Shown here in pieces: positions 50,639 through 59,527 of a DNA stretch of 64,000 nucleotides (the stretch's first letter is position 1; the number at the start of each line of letters is the position of its first letter). The position numbers and the translations under genes are program-made. Under the pieces are notes generated by a model that had not been told where the DNA came from, ran no database searches, and saw only the letters and a program-made list of their open reading frames with translations. Source of the DNA: B18-G4 sp003648575 (GTDB taxonomy: Bacteria > Bacteroidota > Bacteroidia > Bacteroidales > B18-G4); assembly GCA_029942245.1 (NCBI GenBank), contig JAOZTN010000002.1, forward strand, positions 1 to 64,000, given 5' to 3'.

Positions 50639-51301
50639 ATGATAGCATCAGAATTGATCAGTGATATAGTAGTCCCACTCAGGACATCAGATACTGTAGA
50701 TACGGCCATCTCCATGATGGCCGAATTTAAAGTATCCCACATTCCTGTTGTGAACAATCATTCATACCTGGCCCTCTTGTCGGAAGATGACCTGATGTCG
50801 GATGTTGATCTGGACGCACCGATTGGAAGCCTCAAACTTGTTTTGCCAAGGCTCATGATCAGCGAACACCAGCATTTTTATGATGTGATCAAGATGATGA
50901 GTGAACACCGCCTCACCTTGCTGCCGGTGGTTGATGCAGATGAAAACTATGAAGGGGTTGTAAGCCTGGAAAGCCTTGCAGCAAATATGTCGAAGATGGC
51001 TGCCATCAGCCAGCCGGGAACCGTAATAGTGCTGGAGATGAGCCAGAACGATTACAGCATGTCGGAGATTGCCCAAATCATAGAATCCAATGATGCTAAG
51101 ATCCTGAGCATGTATCTGACTCCCAAGGCAGATTCCACGAATATGGATGTGATCCTGAAAATAAATAAACAGGAATTGAATGCCATCATCCAGACATTCG
51201 ACAGATATAATTATACCATCAAGGCATCATATGGGCAGGAAGAAGACCCTGAAGACCTGAAAGACCGCTTCGATTCCCTGATGAACTACCTAAATGTTTA
51301 A
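50639..51301 (+). CDS. CBS-pair / ACT-like domain protein
   Basis: A 220-residue protein with two CBS motifs (about 5-55 and 70-120: KVSHIPVVNNHSYLALLSED; HRLTLLPVVDADENYEGVV) and an ACT-like C-terminal half (GTVIVLEMSQNDYSMSEIAQ). CBS pairs bind adenosyl nucleotides, so a sensor role is likely. It starts 11 bases after rsgA and ends 11 before the barrel gene, with nadK next. This fits a Bacteroidota pattern of CBS protein beside NAD kinase, but the partner it regulates is unknown. Confidence 0.8.
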   Translation: MIASELISDIVVPLRTSDTVDTAISMMAEFKVSHIPVVNNHSYLALLSEDDLMSDVDLDAPIGSLKLVLPRLMISEHQHFYDVIKMMSEHRLTLLPVVDADENYEGVVSLESLAANMSKMAAISQPGTVIVLEMSQNDYSMSEIAQIIESNDAKILSMYLTPKADSTNMDVILKINKQELNAIIQTFDRYNYTIKASYGQEEDPEDLKDRFDSLMNYLNV

Positions 51302-51312
51302 GCCATTTCACT

Positions 51313-52752
51313 TTGAGCCCATCTAATTATCACCGGCTTAAGATCACTGTTTTTCCACTGCTTTTATTGGTTTGCACTATTCTAAGCGGTGCTCTCCAGG
51401 CGCAGAATGATAGCCTGATTCTGGTTAAAAGCATTGCGTACAACGGAAATAAGACTACGAAAGATCATATCATAACCCGTGAAATAATGTTTGCTGTTGG
51501 GGACACATTGGATCAGACGGTATTCAATGGATTATTGGAAAAAAGCCGGGAAAACCTGCTCAATACCTCTCTTTTTAACTTCGTATCCTATGAAATGCAA
51601 TCATCCCCTGGCAGCTTGAATGTGGTTGATGTGGTGTTTGACGTGACCGAGAGATGGTATATCTGGCCATGGCCTACTATCGAGTTTGCTGACCGTAATT
51701 TCAATACCTGGTGGAATGAAAACAGAGACCTGTCACGTATGAGTTATGGGGTTGTCCTCAAATGGGGCAATTTCAGGGGAAGGAAAGAGCAGCTCAACTT
51801 AACAGCGCGCTTCGGATATAATGAACTCTACGGCTTCGATTATACCATCCCTTACCTCAACGAGAAGGAAACAATTGGGCTGGGTGTCGGCGCCGCCTAT
51901 GGAAGAACCCATGAGGTGCCGGTTATGAATGAGGATGACCGCCTGGTATATTACAGGGATGATGAAGAGTACATACAGCAGGAGGTTAGTTCTTATCTTG
52001 CCTTGATCCTGCGCAATGAGATATATAATACGCACACCTTCAGGCTGGAGTACAATTATTGGAAGTTTGCTGATACCCTTTTGCTTATTAATCCCGGATT
52101 TAGCTATGCCGACAAGGAGATATTGCAATATTTTTCACTGGCATACCGCTTTAAGAGCGATCACAGGGATGATAAACCATACCCCTTGAAAGGATATTAT
52201 TTCGACCTTGAATTGGTAAAACGGGGCTTTGAGTTTTTCGATAATGGTGGCCTGGATGTTTTTTATGTACGATCTACGTTTCGAAAATTCTTTCAGATGG
52301 GGAACCGATGGTATTTCGCTACCGGACTAAACTCTAAATTTTCAAGCGAATCCATACAGCCTTTTTATATGAACCGGGCAATTGGATATGGAAGGGATAT
52401 CGTAAGAGGCTATGAGTACTATGTCGTAAATGGTCAGAACTTCGGCATACTCAAGAATAATTTTAAGTTTGCCCTTCTGCCAAGAAGAGACTTCAATCTG
52501 AATTTTATTAAATCGGAGAAATTCAGCAAAGTGCACTACGCCTTTTATTTGAACGCCTTTTTTGATATGGGCTTTGTAGACAATTTTTATCCTGATCCCG
52601 CCCTGAATAACCAGCTTGAGAATTCCCTGCTGATAGGATATGGTGTCGGAATTGATTTCGTTACGTATTACGACCTCGTTCTCAGACTGGAGTATTCTTT
52701 TAACCGCATGAACGAACATGGCTTTTTTCTGCATTTTATGGCGTCAATATAG
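51313..52752 (+). CDS. BamA/TamA-family outer-membrane protein with one POTRA domain
   Basis: A 479-residue protein with signal peptide (LLLVCTILSGALQAQ), a single POTRA domain (about 35-110; LVKSIAYNGNKTTKDHIITR) and a beta-barrel surface-antigen domain to the C-terminus (EHGFFLHFMASI). It differs from the full BamA at 55354, which has several POTRAs. It could help place barrels or lipids in the outer membrane. The start is TTG at 51313. An internal ATG is not available before the signal peptide, so the non-ATG start is accepted. Confidence 0.8.
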   Translation: MSPSNYHRLKITVFPLLLLVCTILSGALQAQNDSLILVKSIAYNGNKTTKDHIITREIMFAVGDTLDQTVFNGLLEKSRENLLNTSLFNFVSYEMQSSPGSLNVVDVVFDVTERWYIWPWPTIEFADRNFNTWWNENRDLSRMSYGVVLKWGNFRGRKEQLNLTARFGYNELYGFDYTIPYLNEKETIGLGVGAAYGRTHEVPVMNEDDRLVYYRDDEEYIQQEVSSYLALILRNEIYNTHTFRLEYNYWKFADTLLLINPGFSYADKEILQYFSLAYRFKSDHRDDKPYPLKGYYFDLELVKRGFEFFDNGGLDVFYVRSTFRKFFQMGNRWYFATGLNSKFSSESIQPFYMNRAIGYGRDIVRGYEYYVVNGQNFGILKNNFKFALLPRRDFNLNFIKSEKFSKVHYAFYLNAFFDMGFVDNFYPDPALNNQLENSLLIGYGVGIDFVTYYDLVLRLEYSFNRMNEHGFFLHFMASI

Positions 52753-52854
52753 GCATGCCCTTTATAATGTTAATTATTCTGAAGTCTATAAGTACAAATC
52801 CGCAGATTTTCGTAAACTTGCATCGGTTTTTAGGTATTATCAGAACATCTTGAA

Positions 52855-53733
52855 ATGAAGCTTGCTTTATTCGGAAAAAGCATCAGGAAAGAATACTATC
52901 CATACCTTCTTCAGCTAATCAACAAACTGGAAGAGAACGGGTGTGATTTGCTGGTATATAAGCCATTTCTTGAAAACCTTCGGAAAAATAAGGATTTCAA
53001 TTATGAAGCAACTCCTTTCTGCAACCACAGTGAGCTGAAAGGAAAGGCAGACATGGTATTCTCCATCGGGGGTGACGGCACCCTGCTGGATACGGTTTCA
53101 CTGGTTCGTGATTCAGGCATTCCCGTGTTGGGGATCAACCTGGGCAGGCTGGGCTTTCTTTCAAGTATTTCAAGGGATGATATAATCCCTGCCGTCGAAA
53201 AAGTACTAAAAGGAGAATATACGCTCGAACCACGCACATTGCTGAGCCTGTCTTCCGATGCAGATATTTTTGGGGACTTTCACTGTGCTCTGAATGATAT
53301 TACAGTGACCCGTAAGGAATCAATGGCATTGATCGTGATCCATGTTTACGTGGATGGGGTATTTCTGAATTCATACTGGGCTGACGGATTGATCGTGGCA
53401 ACCCCTACAGGTTCCACTGCATATTCACTAAGCAGCGGGGGACCTATAGTGTCGCCGGGATCCGAGAATATACTGATCACACCACTGGCTCCCCATAACC
53501 TGACCATCAGGCCGATCGTGATTTCTGATAAAAGTGAGATCAGCATCAGGGTGGAAGGCAGAGACAGCGAATACCTGGTTAGCCTGGATTCAAAGACAGA
53601 TGTAATTGAACCCGGACTTGAATTGCGGATCAGAAGGGCAGATTTTAGCTTCAACCTCGTTAAAATCGAGCATAAAGATTTCTTTACAACCATTCGTGAT
53701 AAACTCAAATGGGGACTGGATGTTAGAAATTAA
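52855..53733 (+). CDS. nadK: NAD kinase
   Basis: A 292-residue enzyme phosphorylating NAD+ to NADP+. GGDGTLLD at 72-79, with the catalytic Asp in GGDG; CALNDITVTR as the NE/D motif; PTGSTAYSLSSGGPIVSPG and ITPLAPHNLT complete the family marks. Length is normal. It lies between the small BamA-like gene and the porG-like gene in one long plus-strand run. Confidence 0.96.
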   Translation: MKLALFGKSIRKEYYPYLLQLINKLEENGCDLLVYKPFLENLRKNKDFNYEATPFCNHSELKGKADMVFSIGGDGTLLDTVSLVRDSGIPVLGINLGRLGFLSSISRDDIIPAVEKVLKGEYTLEPRTLLSLSSDADIFGDFHCALNDITVTRKESMALIVIHVYVDGVFLNSYWADGLIVATPTGSTAYSLSSGGPIVSPGSENILITPLAPHNLTIRPIVISDKSEISIRVEGRDSEYLVSLDSKTDVIEPGLELRIRRADFSFNLVKIEHKDFFTTIRDKLKWGLDVRN

Positions 53734-53780
53734 TTGATCAAGAGATAAGAAATTTGGAAATAATGCGTTTTGGGAACTAT

Positions 53781-54587
53781 ATGAAGAAGATAACATTAAT
53801 TATTATTATGATAATTGGTGCTTTTGGTTTGCATGCGCAAAAGACCCTTGAGGTAGGGCTTTTGGGTGGCGGCACCTACTATATCGGAGACCTGAACCCC
53901 GGAACCCCATTCTTGCTTACTAAGCCTGCATACGGAGTCGTGGCAAGGTTAAACCTGGATTCCAGATGGACCGTTAAACTTAGCGGCCTGCGGGGAGCCA
54001 TAGAAGGCGATGACAATGTTTCCAATGCCATGCAGAACCGTGGTCTGAAGTTTGAATCCAAGATCACGGATATTACTACAGTAGTGGAATTCAATTTCTT
54101 TAACTACGTCACCGGAAGCACAAGGAATTTTCTTACACCTTACATCTTCGGTGGTGTTGGGGTATTATTGTTTAAACCTGAGGCAAATGGTGTCGCTCTG
54201 CGCGACCTGGGCACCGAAGGGCAAAACGCAGGCTTCGACGGTAGAAGCAAATACAAGACTACCCAGATCGTGTTTCCTTTTGGTATAGGGTTTAAGTATA
54301 GCCTGAACAAGAAACTGGGATTTGCACTGGAATGGGGAATACGCAAAACTTTCACTGACTATATCGACGATGTTAGCGAAACCTACTACCTTGACGGGGA
54401 AAGTATTGATCCATCGAACACAGCAGAGATCATGTCTGATCCCACTATGAACCACAAGCCATACGAAGCCAGGGGGAATCCCAGTAATAAAGACTGGTAT
54501 ACCTTCATAGGTGTATCCCTGACCTACAAGTTTAACCTTGGCCGTGATAAAGGTTGCAGCCAGTTTGGAAACAGAAGAGACTATTAA
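53781..54587 (+). CDS. PorG-like outer-membrane beta-barrel (DUF6089)
   Basis: About 268 residues: signal peptide (MKKITLIIIMIIGAFGLHAQ), then a small beta-barrel beginning KTLEVGLLGGGTYYIGDLNP and ending YTFIGVSLTYKFNLGRDKGC. The order barrel-uppS-bamA-skp-skp is the one I recall for porG of Porphyromonas gingivalis, where PorG is an outer-membrane component that binds the PorK/PorN ring of the type IX system. That fits with three T9SS cargo genes in this window. The start is set at ATG 53781; ATG 53763 and TTG 53754 are in frame but extend before the signal peptide. Confidence 0.75.
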   Translation: MKKITLIIIMIIGAFGLHAQKTLEVGLLGGGTYYIGDLNPGTPFLLTKPAYGVVARLNLDSRWTVKLSGLRGAIEGDDNVSNAMQNRGLKFESKITDITTVVEFNFFNYVTGSTRNFLTPYIFGGVGVLLFKPEANGVALRDLGTEGQNAGFDGRSKYKTTQIVFPFGIGFKYSLNKKLGFALEWGIRKTFTDYIDDVSETYYLDGESIDPSNTAEIMSDPTMNHKPYEARGNPSNKDWYTFIGVSLTYKFNLGRDKGCSQFGNRRDY

Positions 54588-54600
54588 AAAGAATTAACCG

Positions 54601-55347
54601 ATGGACCTGAAGAGCCGTATTGATCCTGAACGCTTACCAAAGCATGTTGCCATCATCATGGATGGGAACGGCCGTTGGGCGAATCAGCGCGGCAAACCCA
54701 GGATTTTTGGACACCAAAACGGTGTTGCATCCGTCAGGGAAGCAGCAGAAACAGCGGCTGATCTGGGGATCGAGTACCTGACCCTCTATGCTTTTTCCAC
54801 TGAAAATTGGAATCGGCCGAAGTTCGAAACAGAGGCCCTGATGACCTTGCTGCTGAAAACCATTAACAAAGAAACAAAGACCCTGAATAAGAATAATATC
54901 AGGCTGAATGCCATCGGCGACCTGATGGGACTGCCTTCCATGACAAGGAAGCAGCTGGAGAAAGCCATTGCAAACACATCAGGGAACGACAGGATGACCC
55001 TCACACTGGCCCTCTCATACAGCGGCAGATGGGAGCTCCTGAATGCAACAAAAAAGATTGCTAAGCAGGTGGCAGAAGGAGAGCTCGATGCTGAAAAAGT
55101 TGATCAGCATGCATTCGAACAGGCATTGGAAACACAGGATATGCCAGATCCGGAGCTGCTGATCAGAACATCAGGCGAATATCGTATCAGCAATTTCCTG
55201 CTGTGGCAGATTGCTTATGCTGAGCTGTACTTTACATCGAAGTTATGGCCTGATTTCAGGAAAGATGACTTCTACGAGGCATTGATCGACTTTCAAAACC
55301 GGGAACGGAGATTTGGGAAAATAAGTGAACAAATAAAAGCAGATTAA
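54601..55347 (+). CDS. uppS: Isoprenyl transferase (undecaprenyl diphosphate synthase)
   Basis: A 248-residue cis-prenyltransferase making the C55 lipid carrier for peptidoglycan and O-antigen sugars. IIMDGNGRWA with catalytic Asp near 21, TLYAFSTENWNRP, and the C-terminal LLIRTSGEYRISNFLLWQ with the diphosphate-binding Arg residues. Thirteen bases after the porG-like gene and 6 before bamA. Confidence 0.96.
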   Translation: MDLKSRIDPERLPKHVAIIMDGNGRWANQRGKPRIFGHQNGVASVREAAETAADLGIEYLTLYAFSTENWNRPKFETEALMTLLLKTINKETKTLNKNNIRLNAIGDLMGLPSMTRKQLEKAIANTSGNDRMTLTLALSYSGRWELLNATKKIAKQVAEGELDAEKVDQHAFEQALETQDMPDPELLIRTSGEYRISNFLLWQIAYAELYFTSKLWPDFRKDDFYEALIDFQNRERRFGKISEQIKAD

Positions 55348-55353
55348 GCGGGA

Positions 55354-58032
55354 ATGACAGATACGGACAGACGAAAAAGGCTAGGGGCGAAATTTCCCTG
55401 CAGTAAATTACTTGCCGGATTAATTGGCATGCTAATTATATTGCTTTCAGCACCGTTATCGATGGCTCAGCAAATCAGCGACGACCTGGATGTGATTGAC
55501 TATTCTGCGCCCAAGAAATATGAGATCGGCGGCATTACGGTATCAGGAATAGAATACCTCGACCAGAATGTGCTTATCATGCTTTCCGGCCTCAAGATTG
55601 GGGAAAGGGTTGATATTCCCGGTGAAAAGATCACCAATGCCGTTAAAAAATTATGGGACCAGGGCCTCTTTGAGGATGTCCGTATATCAGCTACACGCTT
55701 CCAGGGAGATCTTGTTTTTCTCAACATCTACCTGCTTGAAAGGCCCCGGCTGACCAAATATTCCTTTAAAGGAATCAAAAAATCGGAAGCAGATAATATT
55801 CGCGATGAGATGCGGATAACCCGTGGAGATGTTGTTACTGATCATCTTCTGGTAAGGATCAACAATATCATCAGCGGCTATTTTAGCGGCAAAGGTTTCC
55901 TCGATGTGGAAGTTGATGTGAAGCAAATAGCTGATACCACGAAGGCTAACAATGTGATCCTGGAGATTGTTGTAGATAAAAAATCGAGGGTAAGGATCTA
56001 TCAGATCAATATTCATGGAAATGAAGCCCTCTCCACTTCAAAGGTGAAGAAAGCTTTTAAGGAAACGAAAGAAAAAGGATTGTTCCGTCCGCTTTATGGT
56101 GCTGACAAGTTGCTGGTAGATGTGGTCTGGGATGTCTTGCAGCTCAAGTTCCCGAAGGCGATCGAAGATTTCCAGTCATATGTGGATAAAACAATGCGCT
56201 TCAGGATATTTAAATCCTCCAAGTTCATTGAAAGCAGCTACGAGGGTGACGTGCTCAACCTGATCAATAAATACAATGAGATCGGTTACAGGGATGCCAA
56301 GGTTACAAGGGATTCTATTTCCAGGAATGACGACGGAACCTTGAATGTCGACGTCTGGATTGATGAAGGAAATCAATATTATTTCAGGAACATTACCTGG
56401 GTAGGGAACACAAAATATACAGCAGAGCAACTCGACAAAATTCTTGAGATTCAGAAAGGTGATGTATATAACAAAGACCTTTTGAATACCAACCTCTCTT
56501 TTAATCCGGCTGGCTTCGATGTCAGCTCCCTGTATCTTGATGATGGTTACCTCTTTTTCCAGGCAGAGCCTGTTGAGGTAAGGGTGGAGAATGACTCTAT
56601 CGACCTTGAGATCAGGATGCGTGAAGGAAAACAGGCTACCATCAATAAGGTGACGGTAAAGGGGAATACAAAAACGAACGACCATGTTGTGATCCGGGAG
56701 ATCAAAACACGTCCCGGTCAGCTTTTTAGCAGGGATGCGATCATCAGGACGGTCAGGGAACTTGGCCAGCTGAAGTATTTCAACCCGGAGACCATTGCCC
56801 CCGATGTCATTCCTAACCCCGAAGATGGTACTGTCGACATCGTCTATTCGGTTGAAGAAACCTCTGCCGATCAGATCGAACTCTCCGGTGGATGGGGATA
56901 TGGTAGGATCATTGGTACGCTCGGTGTATCTTTTAATAACTTCAGCTTAAGGAACTTCTTTAAGAAAGGGGCCTGGAAGCCGATACCGTCAGGTGACGGG
57001 CAAAAGCTTTCACTACGTATACAGAGTTACGGTAGGGGATACATCAGTTACAGTGCATCTTTTACTGAGCCGTGGCTGGGTGGAAGGAAACCGAACGCCT
57101 TCAGTGTATCTTATTATCATTCATTGTATTCAAACGGACTTCCAAGGAGTGATACAAACCGTGCCTATTTCAAGATCAACGGATTGACATTCGGACTGGG
57201 GCAACGCCTGAAATGGCCTGATGACTTTTTTACCCTCTACCAGGCAATTAATCTGCAACGCTACGATCTGCATAAATACACAACTATTTTCACTTTCGGC
57301 GACGGAACAGGAACTTATAATAACTTCAACTACAATATTGTTCTGGGCAGGAATTCCACTGCGCCCAGCTATATATATCCCCGTACAGGATCCAATCTTT
57401 CATTGTCTGTGGAAGCAACACCGCCATATTCATTATTCAGCGATGCTGATTATACCAAAATGGAGGATAAGGAAAAGTATAAGTGGATAGAATACCATAA
57501 ATGGAAATTTGAGGCTTCCTACTTCCTCGAAGTGGCGCCTAAGTTTGTGATCATGGGTAGGCTGAAGTACGGTTTCCTTGGATCATATAATAGCGATATT
57601 GGGATTACTCCATTCGAAAGGTTCTACCTGGGTGGTGACGGACTCTCCGGTTATAATAACCTTGACGGAAGGGAGATCATTGGTATGCGCGGATATGGTA
57701 ATGAAACACTGACACCTTACTACTACCAGGACAGAAACGTTGGTGGTACTGTATATTGCAAGTATACGCTGGAATTCCGCTATCCGCTTTCTCTGAACCC
57801 ATCGGCAACCATTTATGCCCTTGCATTCCTGGAAGCCGGGAAAGCATGGCTGTACCATCCGGCATTTAATCCTTTCGACCTTTACCGGTCGGCCGGGTTC
57901 GGTATGCGGGTATTCCTGCCTATGTTTGGCCTGCTTGGCCTCGACTGGGGATATGGGTTTGATGAAGTTCCTGGTTTGCCGGGAGCCAATGAAGGACAGT
58001 TCCACTTCTCTATCAACCAATCAATCGATTAA
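55354..58032 (+). CDS. bamA: Outer-membrane protein assembly factor BamA
   Basis: An 892-residue Omp85 protein, the core of the machine that folds beta-barrels into the outer membrane. A signal peptide inside an extended N-terminus (LAGLIGMLIILLSAPLSMAQ) is followed by POTRA domains 1-5 (about 50-480), then the 16-strand barrel with the VRGF-like region (GMRGYGNE) and C-terminal QFHFSINQSID. The last residues lack the usual terminal aromatic, ending in Asp. Followed by two skp chaperone genes. Confidence 0.94.
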   Translation: MTDTDRRKRLGAKFPCSKLLAGLIGMLIILLSAPLSMAQQISDDLDVIDYSAPKKYEIGGITVSGIEYLDQNVLIMLSGLKIGERVDIPGEKITNAVKKLWDQGLFEDVRISATRFQGDLVFLNIYLLERPRLTKYSFKGIKKSEADNIRDEMRITRGDVVTDHLLVRINNIISGYFSGKGFLDVEVDVKQIADTTKANNVILEIVVDKKSRVRIYQINIHGNEALSTSKVKKAFKETKEKGLFRPLYGADKLLVDVVWDVLQLKFPKAIEDFQSYVDKTMRFRIFKSSKFIESSYEGDVLNLINKYNEIGYRDAKVTRDSISRNDDGTLNVDVWIDEGNQYYFRNITWVGNTKYTAEQLDKILEIQKGDVYNKDLLNTNLSFNPAGFDVSSLYLDDGYLFFQAEPVEVRVENDSIDLEIRMREGKQATINKVTVKGNTKTNDHVVIREIKTRPGQLFSRDAIIRTVRELGQLKYFNPETIAPDVIPNPEDGTVDIVYSVEETSADQIELSGGWGYGRIIGTLGVSFNNFSLRNFFKKGAWKPIPSGDGQKLSLRIQSYGRGYISYSASFTEPWLGGRKPNAFSVSYYHSLYSNGLPRSDTNRAYFKINGLTFGLGQRLKWPDDFFTLYQAINLQRYDLHKYTTIFTFGDGTGTYNNFNYNIVLGRNSTAPSYIYPRTGSNLSLSVEATPPYSLFSDADYTKMEDKEKYKWIEYHKWKFEASYFLEVAPKFVIMGRLKYGFLGSYNSDIGITPFERFYLGGDGLSGYNNLDGREIIGMRGYGNETLTPYYYQDRNVGGTVYCKYTLEFRYPLSLNPSATIYALAFLEAGKAWLYHPAFNPFDLYRSAGFGMRVFLPMFGLLGLDWGYGFDEVPGLPGANEGQFHFSINQSID

Positions 58033-58087
58033 TCAAAAAAATAATTTTTGGCAGGTTTTTTGTATTTGCTATTAAAAACAAAATATC

Positions 58088-58092
58088 GGAGG
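58088..58092 (+). promoter_or_regulatory. Strong Shine-Dalgarno before the first skp gene
   Basis: GGAGG with 8 bases to the ATG at 58101. Uncommon among the genes of this window, suggesting high translation of the chaperone. Confidence 0.7.
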
Positions 58093-58100
58093 ACATACAT

Positions 58101-58754
58101 ATGAAAAAACTGATTTTAACAATCGCCGTTATCCTGTCTGCATTCGCAGTCACCACGGCACAGAAATATGCTTTTGTTGATTCTGACTACATTCTGACCA
58201 ACATTCCTGAATACCAGGATGCACTTGATATCCTGGATGAGTTTTCCATTCAATGGCAGAAGGAGATCGAAGGAAAGTTCACTGAAGTTGATCAGCTGTA
58301 TAAAGACTATCAGGCCGAAGCCGTATTACTTCCTGAGGATATGAAGGCACAGCGTGAAAACGAGATCATCAAGAAGGAGAAGGAAGCTAAAGACCTGCAA
58401 AAGCAACGTTTTGGCAGGGAAGGTGACTTATTCCAGAAGCGCCAGGAACTTGTACAACCTATTCAGGAAAAGATCTATAATGCTATAGAGGAGATCGCGG
58501 AAACACAAAACTATGCGCTGGTATTCGACAAAGCAGGAAGCCTTTCCATTCTTTATGCGAAAGCCAAGTACGACATTTCTGATGATGTGCTGGATGAAGT
58601 TGGTACCGTAATGCAAACCGTGAGGCGTGAAGACAGGCAAGGACCTGCACCCTCTTCAGGCAGCTCTTCGGGGAACAGTAATAATGCCAATAAAATGATT
58701 GAACAGCACCAGGGTGGGAATCAAAGTTCCTCGCCACAAGGGGGTAAAAGATAA
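58101..58754 (+). CDS. OmpH/Skp-family periplasmic chaperone with disordered tail
   Basis: A 217-residue secreted protein: signal peptide (MKKLILTIAVILSAFAVTTA) ending AQK, a Skp fold beginning YAFVDSDYILTNIPEYQDAL and a long coiled coil (about 60-130, rich in Lys/Glu). Skp trimers carry unfolded barrels from Sec to BamA. After residue 175 an unusual tail follows, rich in Ser, Gly, Asn and Gln (PSSGSSSGNSNNANK; QSSSPQGGKR), absent from the neighbouring paralogue and from ordinary Skp. bamA ends 68 bases upstream. Confidence 0.88.
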   Translation: MKKLILTIAVILSAFAVTTAQKYAFVDSDYILTNIPEYQDALDILDEFSIQWQKEIEGKFTEVDQLYKDYQAEAVLLPEDMKAQRENEIIKKEKEAKDLQKQRFGREGDLFQKRQELVQPIQEKIYNAIEEIAETQNYALVFDKAGSLSILYAKAKYDISDDVLDEVGTVMQTVRREDRQGPAPSSGSSSGNSNNANKMIEQHQGGNQSSSPQGGKR

Positions 58755-58809
58755 ACCGTTACGGCACTGCAAATCAGACCCGCCAGGCCGATATTAATAT
58801 AAATATATT

Positions 58810-58842
58810 TTTGTGTTTATATTGAATTATTCCATACATTTG
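58810..58842 (+). promoter_or_regulatory. Promoter of the second skp gene
   Basis: -33 TTTG (58810-58813), a 21-base spacer, then -7 TACATTTG (58835-58842), a full Bacteroidota-type promoter in the 126-base gap between the two skp genes. The leader would be about 33 bases. Confidence 0.6.
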
Positions 58843-58880
58843 CTGGGTTAAAAAGAATTTATAATCTATACTGAAATAAC

Positions 58881-59393
58881 ATGAAAAACATTCTGAAAGC
58901 TGTACTTCTTGTAGCTTTTATGCTTACAGCAACAATCGCCTGGTCACAGGCTAATCTGAAGATCGGACACATTGATTCACAAGCCCTCATCGAGCTGATG
59001 CCGGAGAAAGATTCCGTCGAAACACAACTGATGGATTACCAGCGCTCACTCGAAGAGCAGATTGGTGCCATGTACCTTGAATATCAGAACAAAGTTCAGG
59101 ACTATACAAACAATGCTGACGGCATGTCTGATATCATCAAACAAACCAAAGAAAGAGAGATCGCCGATTTAGAAACCCGCATTACTGAATTTCAGCAGAG
59201 TGCTGAGTCAACCTTTGGCGTCAAACAGCAGGAACTTTATGATCCGCTGATCACAAAAGCCAGGGAGGCTATTACTGCAGTAGCTGAAGCAAATGGCTTT
59301 ACCTACATTCTGGATGTAAGTATGGGCACTGTACTCTACTTTGACTCTGGTGAAGACGTGCTTCCACTTGTTAAAGCCAAGTTAGGTTTATAA
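58881..59393 (+). CDS. OmpH/Skp-family periplasmic chaperone
   Basis: A 170-residue paralogue of the previous gene: signal peptide (AVLLVAFMLTATIAWSQ), the start of the fold at LKIGHIDSQALIELMPEKDS, a coiled coil rich in Glu/Gln (about 45-115) and the closing strand FTYILDVSMGTVLYFDSGED. Normal Skp length, with no tail. It has its own promoter and a terminator, so it can be expressed apart from the bamA run. Confidence 0.93.
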   Translation: MKNILKAVLLVAFMLTATIAWSQANLKIGHIDSQALIELMPEKDSVETQLMDYQRSLEEQIGAMYLEYQNKVQDYTNNADGMSDIIKQTKEREIADLETRITEFQQSAESTFGVKQQELYDPLITKAREAITAVAEANGFTYILDVSMGTVLYFDSGEDVLPLVKAKLGL

Positions 59394-59415
59394 TCGAGAA
59401 AGATATTTTGATTTA

Positions 59416-59443
59416 AAAACCCTGCAGAGATGCGGGGTTTTTT
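59416..59443 (+). terminator. Rho-independent terminator of the second skp gene
   Basis: AAACCC-TGC...GC-GGGGTTT hairpin followed by T6, about 22 bases after the stop. Confidence 0.82.
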
Positions 59444-59492
59444 ATTTGTTCAAATTTTCGTTGACAGTTCATGTATAAAATTCTTGATCACT

Positions 59493-59527
59493 CAACACTC
59501 AACACTCAACCCCCAAAACCCAACACC
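59493..59527. repeat. Heptamer array touching the carbonic-anhydrase stop codon
   Basis: Five phased units CAACACT, CAACACT, CAACCCC, CAAAACC, CAACACC. The last one shares its final base with the stop codon (59527-59529) of the minus-strand gene. Confidence 0.75.
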
